Assembly: GCF_947581735.1 (NCBI RefSeq)
Contig: NZ_CANPVT010000002.1
Span: forward strand, 379,511 to 443,510
Direction of reading: 5' to 3'
DNA: 64,000 nt
Source of the DNA: Candidatus Palauibacter soopunensis
Lineage (GTDB): Bacteria; Gemmatimonadota; Gemmatimonadetes; Palauibacterales; Palauibacteraceae
Notes under the pieces: generated by a model
Seen by the model: only the letters and a program-made list of their open reading frames with translations
What the model was told of the DNA's origin: nothing
Database searches by the model: none
Shown here: in pieces, positions 8,913 through 17,063 of the stretch
How the letters are laid out: every line of letters starts with the position of its first letter
Position numbering within the stretch: position 1 is the first letter of the stretch
Translations under genes and position numbers: made by a program

Positions 8913-9524
8913 ATGCACGCCTTGCCCGACCTGCCGTACGCCCACGACGCGCTCGAACCGACGATCGACGCGCGCACGATGGAAATCCACCACGGCAAGC
9001 ATCACCAGGTGTACGTGAACATGCTGAACGGCGCGCTCGAGGGTCACGACGACCTCGCGGGCCTTTCACTCGAGGCCCTCCTGCGCGGCATCGGCGACGT
9101 GCCCGAGTCGATCCGCGGCGCGGTGCGGAACCACGGCGGCGGACACGCGAACCACTCGCTGTTCTGGACTTCGATGTCTCCGAACGGGGGCGGGAGTCCG
9201 TCCGGCGGCCTCGCGGCCGCGATCGACGGGGCCTGCGGCTCCTTCGACGACTTCAAGGCGGCGTTCCAGCAGGCGGGGCTCACCCGCTTCGGCAGCGGCT
9301 GGGCGTGGCTCGTGGCGGGGGGCGGCGGCGAACTCTCCGTGTACTCCACCGCGAACCAGGACAGCCCGCTGATGCAGGGAGACACGCCGCTCCTGGGCGT
9401 GGACGTGTGGGAGCACGCGTACTACCTGAACTACCAGAACCGCCGCGCGGACTACCTCGCCGCGTTCTGGGACGTCGTGGACTGGGCCGCCGTGGCCGCC
9501 CGCTACGCCGCCGCCACCGGCTGA
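8913..9524 (+). CDS. Superoxide dismutase, Fe/Mn type
   Basis: 203 residues, the usual length for the cytosolic Fe/Mn superoxide dismutase family, which converts superoxide to oxygen and peroxide. All four metal ligands can be placed: His26 in MEIHHGKHH, His81 in NHSLFW, and Asp164 and His168 in DVWEHAYY. The metal cannot be decided with confidence from these motifs. The ATG at 8913 follows GAGGAGG at good spacing. The gene is monocistronic, with a hairpin just after it that also serves the convergent phosphofructokinase gene. Confidence 0.96.
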   Translation: MHALPDLPYAHDALEPTIDARTMEIHHGKHHQVYVNMLNGALEGHDDLAGLSLEALLRGIGDVPESIRGAVRNHGGGHANHSLFWTSMSPNGGGSPSGGLAAAIDGACGSFDDFKAAFQQAGLTRFGSGWAWLVAGGGGELSVYSTANQDSPLMQGDTPLLGVDVWEHAYYLNYQNRRADYLAAFWDVVDWAAVAARYAAATG

Positions 9525-9541
9525 CCGCCCCGAATCAGCCG

Positions 9542-9557
9542 CCCCGGGCCTCCGGGG
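9542..9557. terminator. Hairpin between convergent sod and pfkA
   Basis: Six-base arms CCCCGG and CCGGGG flank a four-base loop in the short gap between two convergent stop codons. There is no T-run. It is the only likely bidirectional terminator between the two genes. Confidence 0.45.
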
Positions 9558-10691
9558 TCAGTCGCCGAGGCTGACCCCGATCGCCTGGGCGGTCATCACG
9601 ATGTCGCCGTCCACCGGCACCAGCTTGGGGTTGGCGAGCGCCTCCGCGAGCGGGATCGCGCGGACGAGCGGCGGATCGAGTGCGACCATCGTCCCGAATC
9701 GGCCGCGGGCCACGCAGCGTACGGCGGCGGCGCCGAAGCGCAGCGACATGACGCGGTCGTAGGAGGTCGGCGTGCCGCCGCGCTGCAGGTGGCCCAGCGT
9801 CAGCGACCGCGTCTCCTTCCCCGTGCGCCGGGCGATCTCCCGCGCCACCATGTCGCCCAGCCCGCCCAGCCGCTCCTGGTCGTCCGCGACGTCCGCACCG
9901 CCGGGGAGAATCTTGGTCACCATCTCGCCTCCGGCGGGTTTGGCGCCTTCCGCCACGCAGACGATGCTGAAGTCGCGCCCCGAGGCATCGCGCTCCCGGA
10001 TCTTGTCGCACACTCGTTCGATGTCGAAGGGAATCTCGGGGATGAGGATGACGTCGGCCGAGCCGGCCAGTCCGCTGTAGAGCGCGATCCATCCGGCGTC
10101 CCGTCCCATGACTTCCACGACCATGACGCGGCGGTGGCTCTCCGCCGTGGAGTGAAGCTTCCCGATCGCGTCGGTCGCCGTCTCCACCGCCGTGAGAAAC
10201 CCGAACGTGAGGCTGGTTCCGCAGAGGTCGTTGTCGATCGTCTTCGGCACGCCGACCACCGGAAGCCCCCGCTTCGAAAGCCGGTGTGCGAGGTCGAGAC
10301 TGCCGTCCCCGCCGATCGCGACCAACGCGTCGATGCCATGCTCCCGGAGGCTCTCGATGACCTCGCCGGACCGGTCCCGCTCCTCGATCGAACCGTCCGG
10401 CAAACGCACGGGCCACGCGAACGGGTCGGAGCGGTTGGTCGTCCCCAGAATCGTCCCGCCGCGGTGCGTGATCCCCCGCACCTCATCGCTCCCCAGCGGA
10501 ACCACCTGCCCGGGATCGTCCGCCAGCAGTCCCCCGTAGCCGTTCTCGATGCCCACCACGCTCCAGCCGCGGCGGCGGGCACTCAGCACGATGGCGCGGA
10601 TCACCGCGTTCAGCCCCGGCGCGTCCCCTCCGCCGGTGTTGATCGCGATCTTCCGGATCGCTCCCGCGCCGCCCGCCTTCTTCTCGTTCAT
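9558..10691 (-). CDS. pfkA: 6-phosphofructokinase
   Basis: 377 residues. It phosphorylates fructose 6-phosphate in glycolysis, in the cytosol. Motifs: NTGGGDAPGLNAV at the N-terminal nucleotide loop, IGGDGSLD at the phosphoryl-donor site, PKTIDNDL carrying the catalytic Asp, and VEVMGRDAGWIAL for substrate. The donor site has Gly where PPi-dependent enzymes have Asp (GGDD), while PKTIDND has the Lys usual in PPi-dependent and group III enzymes. That mixture occurs in ATP-dependent group III enzymes, so ATP use is likely but unproven. The ATG at 10691 fits the family N-terminus. It is divergent from a HAD phosphatase gene. Confidence 0.95.
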   Translation of the reverse strand: MNEKKAGGAGAIRKIAINTGGGDAPGLNAVIRAIVLSARRRGWSVVGIENGYGGLLADDPGQVVPLGSDEVRGITHRGGTILGTTNRSDPFAWPVRLPDGSIEERDRSGEVIESLREHGIDALVAIGGDGSLDLAHRLSKRGLPVVGVPKTIDNDLCGTSLTFGFLTAVETATDAIGKLHSTAESHRRVMVVEVMGRDAGWIALYSGLAGSADVILIPEIPFDIERVCDKIRERDASGRDFSIVCVAEGAKPAGGEMVTKILPGGADVADDQERLGGLGDMVAREIARRTGKETRSLTLGHLQRGGTPTSYDRVMSLRFGAAAVRCVARGRFGTMVALDPPLVRAIPLAEALANPKLVPVDGDIVMTAQAIGVSLGD

Positions 10692-10819
10692 GGCCCGATT
10701 ATCGGTAGTGCGGCAGCGCGTGGCAAAACCCAGCGTTGGCGCTGCTCGAACGCCGCGGGGCTCTTGCCGCGCGCCGCCGGGGTTGACGCTGCGCCCGCGG
10801 GTCGGCACCCTCGCTCCCC

Positions 10820-11494
10820 ATGTCGCCCCGCCGCCCGCTGGAAACGATCCTCTTCGACCTCGACGGGACCCTCGTGGACTCGACCCACCTCATCGCCGAA
10901 TCCTGGCGCCATACGATGAGGACCCACTTCGAGGACCCCCCTCCGGACGAGGTGTGGCTGAGGACGCTGGGCCAGCCGCTGCGGACCCAGCTCGGCTATC
11001 TCGTGGACTCGGCCGAGGAAGTTCAGGCCATGGTCGACACCTACATCGACCACAACTTCCGGGAACACGAACGCCTCATCCGCTCGTTTCCGGGCGTGCG
11101 CGAGACGGTCGGGCGGTTGCGCGAGAGAGGCGTGCGGCTCGGCGTGGTCACGAGCAAGGCGAGCGCCGGCACGGCCCGCAGCCTGGCGGCGTGCGCGCTG
11201 GACGAGGCGCTGTTCGACGTGATCGTCACGTCCGATGAACCCGTGCCGCACAAGCCCGACCCGGCCCCCATCCGGCTGGCGCTCGAACGGCTGGAAGCGG
11301 CCGCCGAAACCGCCGCCTACGTGGGGGACTCCGTGTGGGACATGCGGGCGGGACACGCCGCCGGCGTGACGACGATCGCCGCGCTATGGGGTCCGTTCTC
11401 GGAGCGGGAGCTGGTGATCGAACGCCCCCACATCATGCTCGACGCGATCGAAGACATCGACGCCTATGTCGCCGCACCGGAGGTGGCCGGCTAG
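10820..11494 (+). CDS. HAD family phosphatase, phosphoglycolate phosphatase/PpaX-like
   Basis: 224 residues, cytosolic. HAD motif I is FDLDGTLVD, motif II is VVTSKAS, the motif III lysine is in PHKPDP, and motif IV is YVGDSVWDM. A helical cap lies between motifs I and II, which is the class typical of Gph and PpaX. The exact substrate (phosphoglycolate, pyrophosphate or another small phosphate ester) is not readable. Its TAG shares the tetranucleotide CTAG with the stop of the convergent lon gene. Confidence 0.9.
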   Translation: MSPRRPLETILFDLDGTLVDSTHLIAESWRHTMRTHFEDPPPDEVWLRTLGQPLRTQLGYLVDSAEEVQAMVDTYIDHNFREHERLIRSFPGVRETVGRLRERGVRLGVVTSKASAGTARSLAACALDEALFDVIVTSDEPVPHKPDPAPIRLALERLEAAAETAAYVGDSVWDMRAGHAAGVTTIAALWGPFSERELVIERPHIMLDAIEDIDAYVAAPEVAG

Positions 11495-14193
11495 CCGGAG
11501 GACTCTTCCCCGCTGTCCGAAAAGGCGAGCGTCCCCTCCTCGAGCGAGCCGTTGGCGAGCGCGGCCGCGAGCGCCTCGTCGAGCGTTTCCACGAGGTGGA
11601 ACTCGAGCTGCTCGCACACGTGATCCGGGAGGTCCTCCAGGTCGCCCTCGTTGATCGCCGGAAGGATGATCTCGTTGATCCCGGCGCGGGCGGCGCCGAG
11701 CACCTTCTCCTTGACCCCGCCGATCGGGAGCACCCGCCCCGAAAGCGTGATCTCGCCCGTCATCGCGACGTCGTGCCGCACGGGGTGGTCGCCCAGGGCA
11801 CTCACGAGCGCCACCGCCATGGCGATGCCCGCCGACGGTCCTTCCTTGGGGATGGCTCCGGCCGGGACGTGAATGTGAATCTCGTGGTCCCGTAGCCGCT
11901 CCTCCGTGAGGTCGAGCCCGTTCGCATGGCTGCGCGCAAAGGTGAGGGCGGCCTGCGCGCTCTCCTTCATGACGTCGCCGAGCTGCCCCGTGAGGACGAG
12001 CCCCTCCTTGCCCTTCAGGACCCGGGTCTCGACGAGCATGATGTCACCGCCCACGGGCGTGTAGAACATGCCCGTCGCCACGCCGACCGAATCCTCCTCC
12101 ATCTTCTCGGCGGCATGCACCTTCGGTCGTCCCAGCAGCTCGCGCAGGTCGTCCGCGCCCACGGCTGCCTCCGAGGATCCCGTCGCGATCTTCCGCGCGG
12201 ACTTCCGGCAGACCGAACCGAGTTCGCGTTCGAGCTGCCGCACGCCGGCCTCGCGGGTGTAGCGCGTGATGATCGCCCGAATCGCGCCCTCGTCGACCTC
12301 GACCTGCTCCGGGAGCAGGCCGTTCCGTCGCTTCTGCCGGGGCAGGAGGAAACGGCGCGCGATCTCGAGCTTCTCGGCTTCCGTGTAGCCGCGGAACTCG
12401 ATCGCCTCCATCCGGTCGCGCAGCGGTCCGGGGATCTGCTGGAAGACATTCGCCGTGGCGATGAACAGCACCTCGGAGAGATCGAAGGGCACCCCGAGGT
12501 AGTGGTCGACGAACGCCTCGTTCTGCGCCGGATCGAGCACCTCCATCAGCGCGGCCGAGGGGTCGCCCTGGAAGGAGACGCCCAGCTTGTCGATCTCATC
12601 GAGAAGGAACACGGGGTTCTTCGTCCCCGCTCGCTTCAATCCCTCGATGATGCGGCCGGCCATCGCGCCCACGTACGTGCGCCGGTGTCCGCGGATATCC
12701 GCCTCGTCACGCGCTCCGCCCAGCGACACGCGGACGTACTTGCGGCCCATGGCGTCGGCGATGGAACGGGCGATCGAAGTCTTGCCCACGCCCGGCGGTC
12801 CGACGAAGAGCAGCGTCTCCCCCGCGCGGTCGTCGTCATATCCCGGTACCGAGTCGGTCCCGGCCTCGTCGGACTCTTCTCCATCGGACCCTTCCGGGGC
12901 CTCCGCCTCCGCCTCGCCCTCCGCGTCGCCATTCCCCGAAGCTTCGGTCCCCTCCTCCTCGTCGGTCGCCGCGTCCCCGCCGCCGTCCGCCTCCGCTTCG
13001 GCGGCTTCGCGCAACCGCGTCTCTTCCTGGAGCTTGCGGACCGCCAGGAAATCGAGGACCCGATCCTTGACGTCGCGAAGTCCGTAGTGGTCCCGTTCCA
13101 GGATCTCCTCGGCCCGGGCGATGTCCAGTTGTTCCTCGGTCGTTTCGGACCACGGCAGGTCCGCGACGATCTCCAGGTACGTCCGCACGACCTGGGCCTC
13201 CGCCGACTCGCGCGGGATGCGCTCGAGGCGCCGAAGCTCGCGGTCGACTTCCTGGCGCGCCTCCTCCGGCAACTCGAGCGCCTCGATGCGCTCGCGGAGG
13301 TCGTTCGCCTCCTGGGAGTCGATGTCCTCGCCCAGCTCCTTCTGGATCGCCTTCATCTGCTCGCGCAGGAAGATCTCGCGCTGCCTCTCCCCCAACTCCT
13401 CCTGGACCTGCTCGCGGATCTCCTCTTGCGCCTCGAGCAGGCCGATCTGCTTCTGCAGGTGCACGAGAAGCGAGCGCAGCCGCGCCTCGACGGAGAGGGT
13501 CTCGAGAAGTTCCTGCTTCTGCTCGACCTCGAGTTCGGTGTAGAAGGCGACGAGATCGGCGAGTTCGCCGGGCGTCGACACGCCGCCCAGGAGGTGGTCG
13601 ACGATTTCCTTCGGGACGCCGCGCAGGCGGCTGACTTCCGCGGACCTCTCGTGGACCTCCTTGTAGAGGGCCGCGAAGGCCCGCTCTTCGGGGTCGAGCG
13701 GATCCATGTCGTCCATTTCGCGCGCGACGACCTCGAGGTATCCGTCGCGCTCGTCGTATTCGAGGGCGGCGGCACGCGTGTCGCCTTGGATGACCATCTG
13801 GATGCCGCCGGGCACCTTCTGCATCTGCGCGATTCGGCACACGGTGCCGATGCGGAACAGGTGCTCGGGGTCGGGCCGCTCGACGTCGGCATCGAGCTGG
13901 GCAACCGCGAAGAGCAGCTTCTCCCCCGCGATCGCCCGGTCGATGGCCTTCATCGTCTTTTCACGGCCCGCGGCGATCGGCGCGGCCACGGCAGGGAACA
14001 CGACCGTACCGCGGAGGGGGAGCACCGGCAGCCGCATGCGCTTCGACTCGGCCCGGCGCCCCGGTTCCGTCTCTTCGGCGGGGGCCGTTGCCTCGTCGCC
14101 CTCTACTTCGGCGACCTTCATCTCGAGCAGCACGCCGCCGTTTTCCGGCGGCACCGCCTCAGCCTGATCCTTGCGTCCGTTTTCTTCGCTCAT
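11491..14193 (-). CDS. lon: ATP-dependent protease Lon
   Basis: 900 residues. Domains: an acidic leader (1-50), the Lon N-terminal substrate-binding domain (about 52-245), a helical coiled-coil region (250-385), the AAA+ module with Walker A GPPGVGKT (465-472) and FLLDEIDKLG, and the protease domain with catalytic Ser787 in GPSAG and Lys830 in VKEK. The odd part is residues about 388-459, a Glu/Asp/Gly/Ala-rich linker that replaces the short connection usually found just before Walker A. Lon degrades damaged and regulatory proteins in the cytosol. The ATG at 14193 gives the full N-domain. The gene is divergent from ispH, and its stop overlaps the convergent HAD gene at CTAG. Confidence 0.96.
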   Translation of the reverse strand: MSEENGRKDQAEAVPPENGGVLLEMKVAEVEGDEATAPAEETEPGRRAESKRMRLPVLPLRGTVVFPAVAAPIAAGREKTMKAIDRAIAGEKLLFAVAQLDADVERPDPEHLFRIGTVCRIAQMQKVPGGIQMVIQGDTRAAALEYDERDGYLEVVAREMDDMDPLDPEERAFAALYKEVHERSAEVSRLRGVPKEIVDHLLGGVSTPGELADLVAFYTELEVEQKQELLETLSVEARLRSLLVHLQKQIGLLEAQEEIREQVQEELGERQREIFLREQMKAIQKELGEDIDSQEANDLRERIEALELPEEARQEVDRELRRLERIPRESAEAQVVRTYLEIVADLPWSETTEEQLDIARAEEILERDHYGLRDVKDRVLDFLAVRKLQEETRLREAAEAEADGGGDAATDEEEGTEASGNGDAEGEAEAEAPEGSDGEESDEAGTDSVPGYDDDRAGETLLFVGPPGVGKTSIARSIADAMGRKYVRVSLGGARDEADIRGHRRTYVGAMAGRIIEGLKRAGTKNPVFLLDEIDKLGVSFQGDPSAALMEVLDPAQNEAFVDHYLGVPFDLSEVLFIATANVFQQIPGPLRDRMEAIEFRGYTEAEKLEIARRFLLPRQKRRNGLLPEQVEVDEGAIRAIITRYTREAGVRQLERELGSVCRKSARKIATGSSEAAVGADDLRELLGRPKVHAAEKMEEDSVGVATGMFYTPVGGDIMLVETRVLKGKEGLVLTGQLGDVMKESAQAALTFARSHANGLDLTEERLRDHEIHIHVPAGAIPKEGPSAGIAMAVALVSALGDHPVRHDVAMTGEITLSGRVLPIGGVKEKVLGAARAGINEIILPAINEGDLEDLPDHVCEQLEFHLVETLDEALAAALANGSLEEGTLAFSDSGEESSG

Positions 14194-14371
14194 ACTCGCG
14201 TAGCTTCTATGTCCTCGCGCAACGTGCGCGCGTGAGTCGGATTTGCGTCTTCCGGTGCAGGTTTCGGGCCCGCCGGCTTCCCTCCCTGTACCCCCTTCTC
14301 CGCCGATGTGGCGCAACGACGCGCCTAAGAGGTCTGCCGATGCGGGCGGTGTGCGTCAAGACGGCAGCCGG

Positions 14372-14413
14372 CGGTGCTTGCTCGGCAGCCATCGGCGCTT
14401 GCTTGGCAGCCAC
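14372..14413. repeat. Two-copy 21-base tandem repeat upstream of ispH
   Basis: Units at 14372-14392 and 14393-14413 differ at three positions; both contain GCTTGCT and GGCAGCCA. They end about 24 bases before the ispH ATG, so they lie in its promoter or leader. The rest of the lon-ispH gap (14194-14437) holds no other feature I can name. Confidence 0.7.
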
Positions 14414-14437
14414 GCGAGTTCTTGCCATCTTTAGGGC

Positions 14438-15685
14438 ATGGCGAAACAGACACTGAAGGCGGGCGGTCGCAAGGCGCCGACCGCGGACGAACGCTATTAC
14501 CGGCGCGGGCTGGGTCTGAAGAAGGAGATCCAGCCGGTGATCGATTTCGAGTATGGGAGCGCCATCGTCTCCCTGATCAGGGAGCGGGACTTCGAGCTTC
14601 AGGCGGGCCGGATCCTCCTGCGTCTCGCGAAGAGTTCCGGTTTCTGCTACGGCGTGGACCGCGCGGTGGACTACGCATACGAGTCGCGCCGCAAGTTCCC
14701 GGATCGGCGGATCCTCCTCGTAGGCGAGATTATCCACAACCCGCATGTGAACCGCCGGCTCCAGGAGATGGAGATCGAGTTCCTCTATCCCTCCGACACC
14801 GGGGAGTTCGACTTCAGCGGCATCACCGTCGACGACGTCGTGATCATTCCGGCCTTCGGCGTGACGCTGCACGACTTCGAGGCGTTGCGGGCCCTCGACT
14901 GCGTTCTCGTCGACACGACATGCGGTTCCGTGCTCAACGTCTGGAAGCGGGTGGACGGCTACGCCCGCGAGGGTTTCACGTCGGTCATCCACGGCAAGTA
15001 CTGGCACGAGGAGACGCGGGCGACCAGTTCGCAGGTCCTGAAGCACGACAACGGGAAGTTCCTCATCGTACGCGACATGGAACAGGCCCTGCTCGTCTGC
15101 GCGTATATCCGCGGAGAAGGGGAGCGGGATTCCTTCATGCGGACGTTCGCGGAGTCGGTGTCCGACGGGTTCGATCCCGACCTCCACCTGAAGAAGATCG
15201 GGGTCGCCAACCAGACGACGATGCTGGCTTCCGAGTCGCTGGCCATCGCCGCGAAACTCGGCGAGTCGATCGCGGACCGCTGGGGACCGGAGGAGATGCC
15301 GGACCGGTTCCGCAGCTTCGACACGATCTGCTCGGCGACCCAGAAGCGGCAGGACGCCGTGAAGGACATGATGGAGGATCCGCCGGACCTCATGGTCGTG
15401 ATCGGCGGCTACAACTCCTCGAACACGAACCAGCTCGCGTACCTCTGCAGCCTGTACACGACGACGTTTCACATCGAGGACGCCGCCTGCATCGATACCG
15501 TGCGCGGACGCATCACCCACAAGCCGCTGGGAACTGACGAAACGGTGACGGAGGGCGCGTGGCTGCCGGACGGGAACATCAGCATCGGCATCACGGCGGG
15601 CGCCTCCACCCCGAACTCGAAGCTCGGGGAGGCGGTGGAGCGCATCCTGCGGGGCGTGGGCTACGACCCTTCCAGCCTCCTCTAG
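14438..15685 (+). CDS. ispH: 4-hydroxy-3-methylbut-2-enyl diphosphate reductase (long form)
   Basis: 415 residues. Last enzyme of the MEP isoprenoid pathway, reducing HMBPP to IPP and DMAPP with a [4Fe-4S] cluster. The three cluster cysteines are seen in SGFCYGVDRAV (Cys70), VDTTCGSV and TICSATQKRQ. The GEIIHNPHVNRRL substrate motif follows the first. At about 415 residues, with an N-terminal extension before the first cysteine, it matches the cyanobacterial/plastid type rather than the roughly 315-residue E. coli type. It stands alone and is read divergently from lon. Confidence 0.95.
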   Translation: MAKQTLKAGGRKAPTADERYYRRGLGLKKEIQPVIDFEYGSAIVSLIRERDFELQAGRILLRLAKSSGFCYGVDRAVDYAYESRRKFPDRRILLVGEIIHNPHVNRRLQEMEIEFLYPSDTGEFDFSGITVDDVVIIPAFGVTLHDFEALRALDCVLVDTTCGSVLNVWKRVDGYAREGFTSVIHGKYWHEETRATSSQVLKHDNGKFLIVRDMEQALLVCAYIRGEGERDSFMRTFAESVSDGFDPDLHLKKIGVANQTTMLASESLAIAAKLGESIADRWGPEEMPDRFRSFDTICSATQKRQDAVKDMMEDPPDLMVVIGGYNSSNTNQLAYLCSLYTTTFHIEDAACIDTVRGRITHKPLGTDETVTEGAWLPDGNISIGITAGASTPNSKLGEAVERILRGVGYDPSSLL

Positions 15686-15723
15686 CGGGCTGCTGGCCCC
15701 GGTCGGCGCGCCGGCGCCGGCGC

Positions 15724-16347
15724 TCAGTCGCCGGCGAGCGCGGCGCGGAAGCGGGTTTGAAGCAGGACGCCGTCCCGCGGCGGATATGAGCCAGATTCAG
15801 CGCTGAGGGCGACCTTCGCGACGCACAGCACCGGGCCCTCCTCCTCGAACAGGGTCGCCGCCAGCGCGGCGACGTCCACCCCCGCCGACCCCTCGACGTC
15901 CGGCCCCGCCGACCCTTCCCCGGATTCGCCGCCGACCGTGAAGGCGGCCTCGATGCCGGCCCCCCGCGCGATCGCCGCGATATCCGTGTTCTTCGCCGTG
16001 AGCCCCGCCTGCCGTCCCGTCTCGCCGAAGGCTTCGTTGTCGAGCACGAGGAGGGCGAGGTTCGGAGGGGCTTGGGCGGCGATCGCGGCGAGGCTCCCCA
16101 CCCCCATCAGCATCTCCGCGTCCCCGGTAACGACGAGCACCCGCCGGGTCGGCCGCGCGAGGGCGACGCCAAGTCCCAGCATCGCGGCTCCGCCCATCGC
16201 GCCCCAGAAGTAGAAGTTCAGCGGCGAGTCGCCCGCCGCGTGACAATCCCACGCCGGAGATCCGAGTCCCGCGACCACGGCAGCGTCGCCGCGCCGGTCC
16301 AGGATCCCGGCGACGAGCGCGCGCCGGTCCAGTCCCGCGTCGCGCAT
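15724..16347 (-). CDS. TPP-dependent decarboxylase, beta subunit (sulfopyruvate/phosphonopyruvate decarboxylase-like)
   Basis: 207 residues, the thiamine-diphosphate pyrophosphate-binding half of a split 2-oxoacid decarboxylase. It shows the Mg/TPP motif, GDAEMLMG followed about 25 residues later by LLVLDNEAFG, as in ComE and phosphonopyruvate decarboxylase. In the latter families the motif starts GDG; here it is GDA. A short Gly/Ser/Asp-rich insertion lies near the C-terminus. The ATG overlaps the stop of the alpha gene by one base (TGATG), so the subunits are translationally coupled. The natural substrate could be sulfopyruvate, phosphonopyruvate or another 3-substituted pyruvate; no sulfonate or phosphonate genes are nearby to decide. 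Confidence 0.82.
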   Translation of the reverse strand: MRDAGLDRRALVAGILDRRGDAAVVAGLGSPAWDCHAAGDSPLNFYFWGAMGGAAMLGLGVALARPTRRVLVVTGDAEMLMGVGSLAAIAAQAPPNLALLVLDNEAFGETGRQAGLTAKNTDIAAIARGAGIEAAFTVGGESGEGSAGPDVEGSAGVDVAALAATLFEEEGPVLCVAKVALSAESGSYPPRDGVLLQTRFRAALAGD

Positions 16348-16904
16348 CAGTCTCCGCTCACGAACGACTTGGCGCCGATGATGTGCTGGCTGACGAGCAC
16401 GGCGGCGGGGCGTCCGGTCTCCCGCGCCCGGACGGCGGCTTCCGCGAACGCCGGCGCCACCCCGGAGGCGGACTCCGGCCGGAACACGTTCACATCGAGG
16501 GCGGCGAGGAGGTCGGGCACGGCGCGCCCCACGGGGACCTGCCACGGGTTCCGCTCCTCGGCTTCGCCGCGCATGGACACGAGGAGGAGACACGGAATCC
16601 GGCACACGTTCGGGAGCCCGAGCATGTTCACGATGTTGCCGACCCCGCTCGACTGGATGGCGACGACCGCGAGTTCGCCGCCGAGCCACGTGCCGCAGGC
16701 GAGGGCGATCCCCTCCTCCTCCGTCGTGAGCGTGATGAGCCGGATCCCGGGGTCCGCTTCGCACAGTTCGAGGAGTCTCCCGAGACCCGCGTCCGGCACC
16801 GTGGCGACGTGGCGGATGCCGAGGCCCGGGAGCGATCGGAATACCTGCTCCCCCCAATCGGCGTCATCGGATTCACGCTGTGGCGAGATGTCCGGGTCGT
16901 CCAC
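16347..16904 (-). CDS. TPP-dependent decarboxylase, alpha subunit (sulfopyruvate/phosphonopyruvate decarboxylase-like)
   Basis: 185 residues, the PYR half that supplies the TPP-activating glutamate, here in LTTEEEGIALACG. The protein follows the ComD pattern: an N-terminal Rossmann-like segment (GIRHVATVPDAGL), the Glu loop, then QSSGVGNIVNML. The GTG at 16904 follows GAGAGGTGGAG and gives a length close to the family's; an in-frame ATG at 16991 would add a Pro/Gly-rich leader that looks non-conserved. Both subunits would form one active site at their interface. The genes are divergent from an acyl-CoA dehydrogenase. Confidence 0.8.
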   Translation of the reverse strand: MDDPDISPQRESDDADWGEQVFRSLPGLGIRHVATVPDAGLGRLLELCEADPGIRLITLTTEEEGIALACGTWLGGELAVVAIQSSGVGNIVNMLGLPNVCRIPCLLLVSMRGEAEERNPWQVPVGRAVPDLLAALDVNVFRPESASGVAPAFAEAAVRARETGRPAAVLVSQHIIGAKSFVSGD

Positions 16905-16962
16905 TGTGCTCCACCTCTCTCCGTGTTCCGTCCCGCGGAGAATATGCCGCCGCGTTCCGTCC

Positions 16963-17004
16963 GGAGCCATCGGCGTCCCGCCTGGAGCCATCGGCGGCAG
17001 GCAT
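16963..17004. repeat. Two-copy 21-base direct repeat between divergent operons
   Basis: Each copy starts with the 13-base identical block GGAGCCATCGGCG (16963-16975 and 16984-16996) at a 21-base period; the rest of the unit has diverged. It lies in the gap between the decarboxylase alpha start and the acyl-CoA dehydrogenase start. The function is unknown. Confidence 0.55.
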
Positions 17005-17063
17005 CGCGGCGGCCGCCGGCAACCCGTACCCTCCGTCCCGTCCCTTCAATCGACGAAACCCGG

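Noticed and set aside
11926-14235. 769-codon plus-strand open frame opposite lon
   Set aside because: The opposite strand encodes a complete Lon with all catalytic motifs; this frame shows no conserved domain.
14372-14413. Tandem repeats here and at 16963, 19110, 30724 considered as a CRISPR array
   Set aside because: Only two or three copies each, no regular unique spacers, no cas genes nearby.
15686-15723. GC-rich palindromic stretch after ispH as a terminator
   Set aside because: Several overlapping GC palindromes but no single stable hairpin with clear arms; it could not be separated from base composition.
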